A DNA stretch of 64,000 nt from Edaphochlamys debaryana. Lineage: Eukaryota; Chlorophyta; Chlorophyceae; Chlamydomonadales. Position numbers and translations under genes: made by a program. Shown here piece after piece: positions 58,067-64,000 of this stretch (its first letter is position 1; each line of letters begins with the position of its first letter). The notes beneath the pieces were generated by a model that saw only the letters and a list, made by a program, of their open reading frames with translations, made no database searches and had not been told where the DNA came from. The DNA is taken from NCBI GenBank assembly GCA_016858145.1, contig JAEHOE010000013.1:868001-932000 (forward strand), read 5' to 3'.

Positions 58067-58754
58067 GCGAAGCACAGGCTGCCCGCCGCCGTGTGCGGAC
58101 GCTCCTGCGTCCTGTTCTCGTATGTGTCTGCGGTTTCCGGTTCGACGTTGGATTCCAGCTTGACCTGGTCGTATGGGGCTCAGCGCTTCGCCCTCCGTTT
58201 CGTTTCCTTTGGCTTTCGGTTTATGCATTTTGTGACAGTCTTCCACCACGCGGTGCCCTGGCGTGCTTCTTCCGTTACTGTTGGTGGCTTCAGCTGCTCT
58301 GATGGTTGCTTCGGGGACGTGGTGCTATTATGGAGCTCAGCGCATCGCTTTCCGCACCTTTCTGTTGTTCAGCGTATCAGCCTGGTTTTTGATCAGCCAC
58401 GCGGAGCCGTGGCGCACCCCTGGACGCCTTGCCGGGCGCGGGTGCCCAGTCCTGTGTCGTCTCTGGAGTTCTGTGCTGCGGGGGAGATCGGCCTGTCAGG
58501 CCACAGGCTACGTGGGAGCGTGGCCGGGCAGTTGTACGCGTGTAGGGCGGGGCCCGTGTTGCGGGCAGCCGGGGATCAGCGGGTGCAGCCGGGCTCCGTC
58601 GACCCCAGCCCGCCTTGTGACTTGCTCCTTCGTTGTTGGTCTTTACGGTTGCTGTCCCCCTTTTGTTCGACGCAGGACATTTGGTAGTTTGGTTTATCGC
58701 GCTTTATCTCTTGGCCGGCTGTCATCACTGGGGAGCTCAGCGGAGCCCGGACAT

Positions 58755-59743
58755 GTAGCAAACAGGCATGACGCTTCGCCCTCGCCACCCCACCACCGGC
58801 AGCCCCGGCCCTCGCCTCCGTGCCTGGCGCCCAGCCCGTCGTCCCCACCCGGCCACCCCTCGGGCCCCAGCCCTCCCGCCTCCGTGACTGTGCCTGCGGC
58901 TATGCCGCCCTCCCCCGACCGCCGCGCTCAGCCAAACGCCTCAGGCCCGACCCTCAGCGGCACACGCCTCGCACGTCCCAGTCGCCTCGGCACGCTTGCA
59001 CGGCTCCTCGACTTCGCCGCCCACCAGCTCGAGCTGCCCAGCCAGCGCGTCCAGCCATGCGCAGCTCCGTAACCACAGCTGCGACCGGTCGGTGCGGCCA
59101 GCGTCTACGAGCGCAGCTGCCTCCGACTACGCTACTACTTCCATTGCACCCACACGTATCGCCTCCCCGCTCCCGGCTCCCCGCTCCCGCTGGCCTCCTT
59201 CCGGGCACTCGTATTGCCCTAGGTCCCAAAACCAACCTTTCTCCCGCCGCTTCACGTAGCTCCTAGACGCACGGGCCGGGTTTCGGGACGGGGTTTCTTC
59301 GTAGAAGCATCTTCCGCCCACCACCACGCCCACCACGTACGGCAGCACGGAGCTCGCAGCCTTCAGGCGGCGTGCCGCAGCCGGCCTCTTTCCCCCAGCT
59401 CGCACTTGCACACACCGCACTCTACGGTCGTTTAGTTCTGCAGCTGACACGTCGACTTCGTCTCTACCGCTTGCAGGTGAGCGCTCGCGCATGATGACCA
59501 TAGACGACCGGCACGCTTCACGGCTGGGGGCTTCTTCAAGCGGCTCAGGAAAGTGCTATTCGCGCCTGTCTCCCATAGGACCTGTATCAGCCTGCTAGAC
59601 GTACCCGGCACAGCTCTACACCGTCACCAGCAACAGCATGCCGGTTACTCTAGCATAGCCGTTCTCAGCCGCATCCCCGACTACATCTGCTGCGCATTAT
59701 GCTCCGTGTAGTGCTAGATAGCCCTGTTGCTAGTGCACTGTAT
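58755..59743 (+). repeat. PLE pseudo-LTR, unit R4
   Basis: This 989-bp 3' unit of copy 2 matches R1-R3. A short stretch near 59355-59375 (GCAGCCTTCAGGCGGC) is inverted relative to the other units, at the position where R3 has its tandem duplication. Confidence 0.92.
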
Positions 59744-59760
59744 GGAGGCTATGCCCCCCG

Positions 59761-59775
59761 ACCCCGTCGTCTACA
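59761..59775. repeat. target-site duplication, right copy (PLE copy 2)
   Basis: ACCCCGTCGTCTACA is identical to 51960-51974. Confidence 0.9.
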
Positions 59776-60099
59776 TCAGCACAAGAACACCCCCCTGCTC
59801 CCCCACACGTCATGGACATCCACCGCCACATCATTAGCTTCAATCGTTGACAAAAGCGTCTCTGGCCATCTCCACGTCCGCACCGTTGCGGCGCGCCCGG
59901 CTAGTTGCTGTAAGGGGGCCCACTGCCCACGCCCTCTGCAGCCGCAGTCCTTGCTTCAGCATGCCGGTACAGGATCAATCAGATGAATTAAAGAAATAAG
60001 CAAACGGTGCCCACCAGAGGGACCCTGTGATCAGCACGCCGTGATGAAGCACACGGCCCCTGCCCCTGCCCCAGCCTCAACCCGTTTGCGTCAAGCACG
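59776..60099. other. intergenic, displaced argJ upstream flank
   Basis: This is unique sequence between PLE copy 2 and the stop of the EF-hand-like gene. Before the insertion it would have been contiguous with 51707-51959, giving an intergenic gap of about 580 bp between the two minus-strand genes and probably holding the argJ promoter. Confidence 0.5.
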
Positions 60100-62274
60100 C
60101 TACCAGGCGGCGGGCGGTGCGGGCGAGCGGCGGCCCCCTGCCGGCCGGCGGTTGGCGGCCGCAGCCGCCTTGGCCGCTTGCGCGGAGGCGCGAGCCGCCA
60201 GCATTTTCCGCTGCGTCAGGTTGCGTGAGGTGGTGGGGTGGGTGGGGTGGGAGAGGTGAAGGGGTTGGGGTGCGAGGCTGAAGATGCCGTAAGGCGGGGA
60301 CGCCAGGAGCGTGTGTAGGACAATGGAGCGGCAGGTACTCTGTGCGCTCGGGGGCACCCGAGCAGCCCGCATCGTAGCAGCGTCAGACAGCTGCGCATGT
60401 CTAGTGCGGGGCCACTGAGCAACCCGCCTCGGCACAGACAGGCAGCCTCAGACAACCAAGCGGGCCCCAACCCAACTCGCCTCCGTGCCGTCCGACCCAC
60501 CCACCCATTGCCGACACCCTTGCCCTACCTGGGCGGGGGTGACTTCCTCCAGCATGGGCGTCCAGCAGCCGAGCTGGGCCCAGTTCTGGCCAAGGCAGCA
60601 GGGGCGCGACGGAGCGAGATGGGGATATGAAACGTCATGGCAAGCGCAGTGAAGCACGCGCCTGATAGGCCCCTTGGGCGCCATCCCGCTGTGACGTTCT
60701 TCCCCCCACCGCCAAGCCCTCCGTCCCTTCCCCACCCGCTCGGCGATGACGTAATCGTCCGTGGACAGGTCCAGCAGGTTGCGGATGACGCGCATGTCGT
60801 CGGGGTCCAGCTAGGGGAAAGCGGTAGGGTTGCGGAGGTTCAATACGGTATGTCAGTCACCAAGTCGCATCCATGCATAGCTGCCGCGACAGCATCCCCC
60901 TCTCGCCCCCCGCCCGGTCCCCTGCCCCCCACTCCTCCCCCGCACCCCCCGGTGGTCAGCCCCCCCCCTCCTCCCTCCCTCAGCTTCCCGCACCTTCTCG
61001 CAGCCCTCCATGGTGGCGAGGGCCCCCCACACACACCTCCCCACCAGCTTCCCGCACCTTCTCGCAGCCCTCAATGGTGGTCAGCATGCGCAGCAGCGTG
61101 TCCAGCCCGATGCTGCCGCGGCCGTGCGGGTCCAGAAGCTTCCAGGCCTCCTCGCTCATGTTGCAGGGCTGGGGGAGGGGAGGGGAAGGGAGGGAGGGAC
61201 ATGGAGGGGAGGGAGAAGGAGGGTGCGGGGGTGAGCAGGTCCGCGCCAGGGATGGCGTGGATGGCCGTGGTGCAGTGTGCAGTAGGGCCGCTGAGGGGCA
61301 CGCGGTGCACAGCTCCCCCGGCACACCCCGTTGTCCACACCTCTTCCTACCCTGTCTCCCGCACCCGCGTCGGTCCCAGCCCCTCCCGGCTTCTGCCTCC
61401 CTCACCAGCGTCGGCTGGCCGTCCTGCCACAGCATGCGCGTGAGTCGCTCCAGGGACATGCTGCCCGCGCCCCCCACCAGGTGGTTCACCGCCGAGGAGT
61501 CCACGTGGGGCAGGTAGGAAGACAGACGGTCCACCAGGTCGGACTTGGAGACGCTGGGCTCGCCTGCCGCGCATGTATGACAGACCGGCAGGCAGGCGGG
61601 GCAGGTGTTACGTGGCGCAAGGGCAGTCCAGATGAGCGGCTAGGGCCTGAGCTGAGATCCCGGGTAGGCGGGGTGGGGAGGCACGCGGGAGGGGGAAGGA
61701 GGAGGGCGCGGGAGGAGGGGTGGGGAGGCGTGGGAGGGAGGGTGGGGAGGTTGAGGCTGGGTTGAGGTGAGGCGCGGGTTGAGCTCACCGCTGGGCACGA
61801 GCACGGACCAGGCTCGCTCGATGTCTGTGTCCTCCACGTGGCTCGAGCGCTCGAGCTGGGCGCAGGGCGGGCAGGAGGGCCAGCGGGTGCACGTGTTTGG
61901 AACCCCGCGGTCGCGGACGGGGCACCCACGACCCGCGGCGAGGATTCCCCGGGCAGCTCGTCGCGCCAGATTGGAACAGTGCAGCACGAGGCAACTAGCT
62001 GCCGGACTAAGGCCCCGCGCTGCCCGCTTGGCATGCCATGACCACATTCGGCGTGTCACGGGAAGCGCTTCGAGACCAGCAGGCGTCACAAGGCAAGGCA
62101 AAACTACTGCCGTGTAGCAAGAGGGCGAAAGCCCACCTCTTGCCGGACCGTCTCCGCCTGCGCCTGGCGCACCGCGCTGTAGAACCGCTCTGCAGAGTTA
62201 TGGCCATATGTTGTATGCCCAAAGTCCATCATCATTCTTCGAGGGCTCGAGGGCCTGTTCTGTGTGGGCTGCAT
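60100..62274 (-). CDS. EF-hand-like protein, 238 residues, seven exons
   Basis: Exons: 62274-62137, 61855-61789, 61563-61406, 61168-61058, 60810-60736, 60585-60529, 60210-60100; all GT-AG and open throughout. The ATG at 62274 is the first in frame; an upstream extension would need GTG. Residues 1-68 include FGHTTYGHNSAERFYSAV and a helical segment. Then follow two helical repeats that look like degenerate EF-hand pairs: SKSDLVDRLSSYL, and LLDPHGRGSIGLDTLLRML, whose loop has Asp and Gly in calcium-loop positions but lacks the final Glu. A third helix has DPDDMRVIRNLLDLS. The C-terminus is Ala/Arg-rich and basic. This resembles small calcium-sensor-like or ciliary EF-hand proteins, but I cannot assign a family. 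A duplicate of the end of exon 4 lies in the next intron. Confidence 0.78.
60981..61016 (-). repeat. partial duplicate of exon 4 of the EF-hand-like gene
   Basis: This 36-base copy of 61045-61080 has one mismatch. It carries the last codons of exon 4 (EGCEK) together with the splice donor, and sits about 65 bp downstream in the direction of transcription. Confidence 0.85.
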
Positions 62275-62644
62275 GGTGCTCGTCGAGCGAGGTCGGGTGA
62301 AATCGGGGTATTGGCTCTGCTGCTGTGCAGGTTGAGCGCCTGAGGCTGCTGTAACGCCGCCGAGAAAACGTCGGAGAAAGAAGGAAGTCACTGCGCGAAA
62401 CCCCTGAATCCAGTTCTGGCATCGGCTGTCTTCGCGGGAGACTTGGCTGCGTCGCTCGTTCAAGCCACAGACACCGTCGCCTTTACTCACTGCTCTTACT
62501 GCGTTGCGAGCAGGCGGCGCAGGCTTGGCGCCGTTGACGCCTAGGAACGATGCCCGACGAAGACCCGGGCGAGGGACCGCCCAGCCCCTGTCCTAGCGAT
62601 GTCAGCGACATCTTCCCTAGGCAGGTCCACGCGCAGCAGTCGTA
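62275..62644. other. divergent intergenic region, probable shared promoter
   Basis: About 370 bp separate the start codons of the EF-hand-like gene (minus) and the kinesin gene (plus), so both promoters must lie here or overlap the leaders. I see no clear TATA element. Confidence 0.4.
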
Positions 62645-64000
62645 ATGCACCTTGCGGCGGGGACGCGGGGCATCCATTTCCAGGTGTCACGACCGCAATC
62701 TTTGCTCTCCGCAGACGTCTTCGTTACTCGGAGGAGGTGCTGCCGCTGCACTTCCACGACCTTGGGCCCACTACAGCGGCCGGCGCATCGAACCGGTCCC
62801 GACCGCTCAAGGCAGGTGGTGTTGGGGTGACTGCCAGCACTTCCCGCTGCACACGCGCTCCCTCCCACCCACCCCCCGCCTCCCTTGCCGCAGGTCTACG
62901 CTCGCGTCAAGCCGCTGAGCCAGGGCTTAGGCCCCATCGGCGGCCCCTCAACAGCTGCCGCACCAGGCGATGCCGCACCAGGGCCAGCCGCAGCCGCAGG
63001 CCCGCTCCTCCTCACGACGGCAACGGAGGTGGTCCTGCGCTCCCGCGCTAACCCGGGGGCCGACGGCCGCGCCGGGGCCGGGGGCGGCGCGGCGGCCGAG
63101 GGCCCCTCCAGCAGCTACAGCTTCCATCGCGTCTTCGAGGGCTCCGACAACCGAGAATTTTACGAGGCGGCCATGGAGCCGCTGGTGGGTGGGTGTGGGG
63201 TGGAGGCTGGGGATGAGCCCAGTGGGGTCGGGTTGGGTCGGATCGGGTTGGGCTGCGCGGGTCTCGACGGGGTGGGGTGGAACGGACCGGAACATGTGGT
63301 GTTGGGGTTTCATGGAAGCATGGGATGGGGCGGGATGGGATGGGGTAAGGTGGGATGCCTTGAAGGATGAGGCCATGATGTGACTGGCCTGCCCTCCCCG
63401 CCTTGCCCAGGTGGAGGACCTGGTGTCCTTCAGCACCGCCACCTCTGTGCTCATGGCCTACGGGGCCAGCGGGACAGGTGCGGGCGCCGCCTTCCCGGGC
63501 CGAAGGGAATTTCCCACAGAATGTACCCTCCAGGGGCCAGTGTGTTGTGCTGGTCGACGGTGACGCCCTGCTCGCCCCCCTCCGCGCACCTCCACGCCCC
63601 ACCAGGCAAGAGCTACACCATGAGTGGAACCGCCACATGCCCGGGTATGGTCCCACGGGCGCTCACACGCATCTACCAGGTGGGAAGGCGGTGGAGGCAG
63701 AGGCAGTCCAGCTAGGCGTCTTGGGGCTGCAGGAGACGGTGCCATCCTCAGTAAAAAAACCCAAACCTGGCCTGACCTCGTCCCTTCCCTACCTCTGCCC
63801 CACCCTTGCCCCCCCACCCCCCAGCTGCTGGAGGAGCGGGGCCTGCAGCACCAGGTCCAGCTCTGCTGCTACGAGGTGGGTAAACGGGGCCTGGGGCCTC
63901 GAAGCCCGCGCCCGGTGTGCACCCCCATCAGTTCCTGGCCTGAGTACCATGCCCCCTTGGCGTGCGCTGATGAGGTTGCCGCCGCCGCCGCCCTACTCCC
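62645..64000 (+). CDS. kinesin, N-terminal part of motor domain, continues past window
   Basis: Exons: 62645-62815, 62894-63184, 63411-63477, 63606-63679, 63825-63875; GT-AG introns. The motor starts with VYARVKPLSQ (first beta strand), then a Gly/Ala-rich insert, SYSFHRVFEGSDNREFYEAA, and the nucleotide-binding P-loop AYGASGTGKSYTMSG, split by an intron in the glycine before GKS. PGMVPRALTRIYQLLEE follows, as in kinesins. The usual kinesin loop is GQTGSGKT; here it is GASGTGKS, a conservative variant that keeps Gly-Lys-Ser. It would be an ATP-driven microtubule motor; the subfamily cannot be told from this part. The start at 62645 is the only ATG that joins in phase, but the first 57 residues are not conserved-looking, so an upstream exon is possible. 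Confidence 0.82.

Larger units (their letters stand above)
51975..59760 (+). mobile_element. Penelope-like retroelement with N-terminal GIY-YIG, copy 2 (5'-truncated)
   Basis: Homology to copy 1 begins at about 51984, inside ORF1 (34670 of copy 1), and runs through ORF2, the 3' UTR and one pseudo-LTR. It ends with GGAGGCTATGCCCCCCG, the same overlap into the ORF1 start as copy 1. The element is flanked by a perfect 15-bp direct repeat. Truncation at the 5' end with an intact 3' end is the expected product of incomplete target-primed reverse transcription. Identity to copy 1 is very high outside the C-rich repeats, so both are young. It lies antisense to argJ, 255 bp upstream of the argJ start codon. 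Confidence 0.93.

Overview
The window is GC-rich, intron-dense nuclear DNA, most likely from a chlorophyte green alga. The evidence is short GT-AG introns throughout, an ArgJ with an N-terminal organelle-type leader, a second small protein with a plastid-type leader, a tRNA gene with an intron after position 37, a kinesin, and two Penelope-like retroelements (PLEs) with an N-terminal GIY-YIG domain, the arrangement known from the Chlamys group of green algae. I cannot name the species. All exon structures were read by hand; each complete gene keeps an open frame across every splice.

Left part (1-28 kb). Two copies of an intron-containing tRNA-Arg(CCT) sit in the arms of an inverted duplication (785-1312 and 4474-4974) that flanks a small two-exon gene of unknown function. 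Next comes a head-to-tail array of three paralogous genes on the minus strand (5108-9401, 10107-14808, 15812-21769). They encode secreted proteins of 534, 551 and 566 residues: signal peptide, Cys-rich module, FkbM-type (Methyltransf_21) methyltransferase domain and a conserved C-terminal region. They share 17-18 exon positions with a few intron gains or losses. A 929-residue disordered Pro/Gly/Ser-rich protein follows (22894-26186). The stretch 26.2-28.35 kb has no convincing gene.

Middle (28-46 kb). The C-terminal part of a KRI1-like ribosome-biogenesis gene lies on the minus strand (28484-31339); its N-terminal half is not visible. A 9.9-kb PLE insertion (32368-42304) is flanked by a 12-bp target-site duplication and contains two direct ~0.99-kb pseudo-LTR units upstream of the body and one downstream. 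It landed about 24 bp beyond the stop codon of a small gene for a leader-plus-coiled-coil-plus-membrane-anchor protein (42340-43038). Some 3.3 kb of repeat-bearing intergenic DNA follows.

Right part (46-64 kb). argJ (46349-51706, 13 exons, 487 residues) makes the plastid glutamate N-acetyltransferase / ornithine acetyltransferase of arginine synthesis. A second, 5'-truncated PLE copy (51975-59760) with a 15-bp target-site duplication sits about 255 bp upstream of the argJ start. Beyond it are a 238-residue EF-hand-like protein gene (60100-62274, minus) and, divergently transcribed, the start of a kinesin gene (62645 onward) that leaves the window.

The most unusual items are the two young GIY-YIG PLE copies with their pseudo-LTR structure and target-site duplications, the triplicated Cys-rich/FkbM gene family, and a recurring pattern of partially duplicated exons inside introns.
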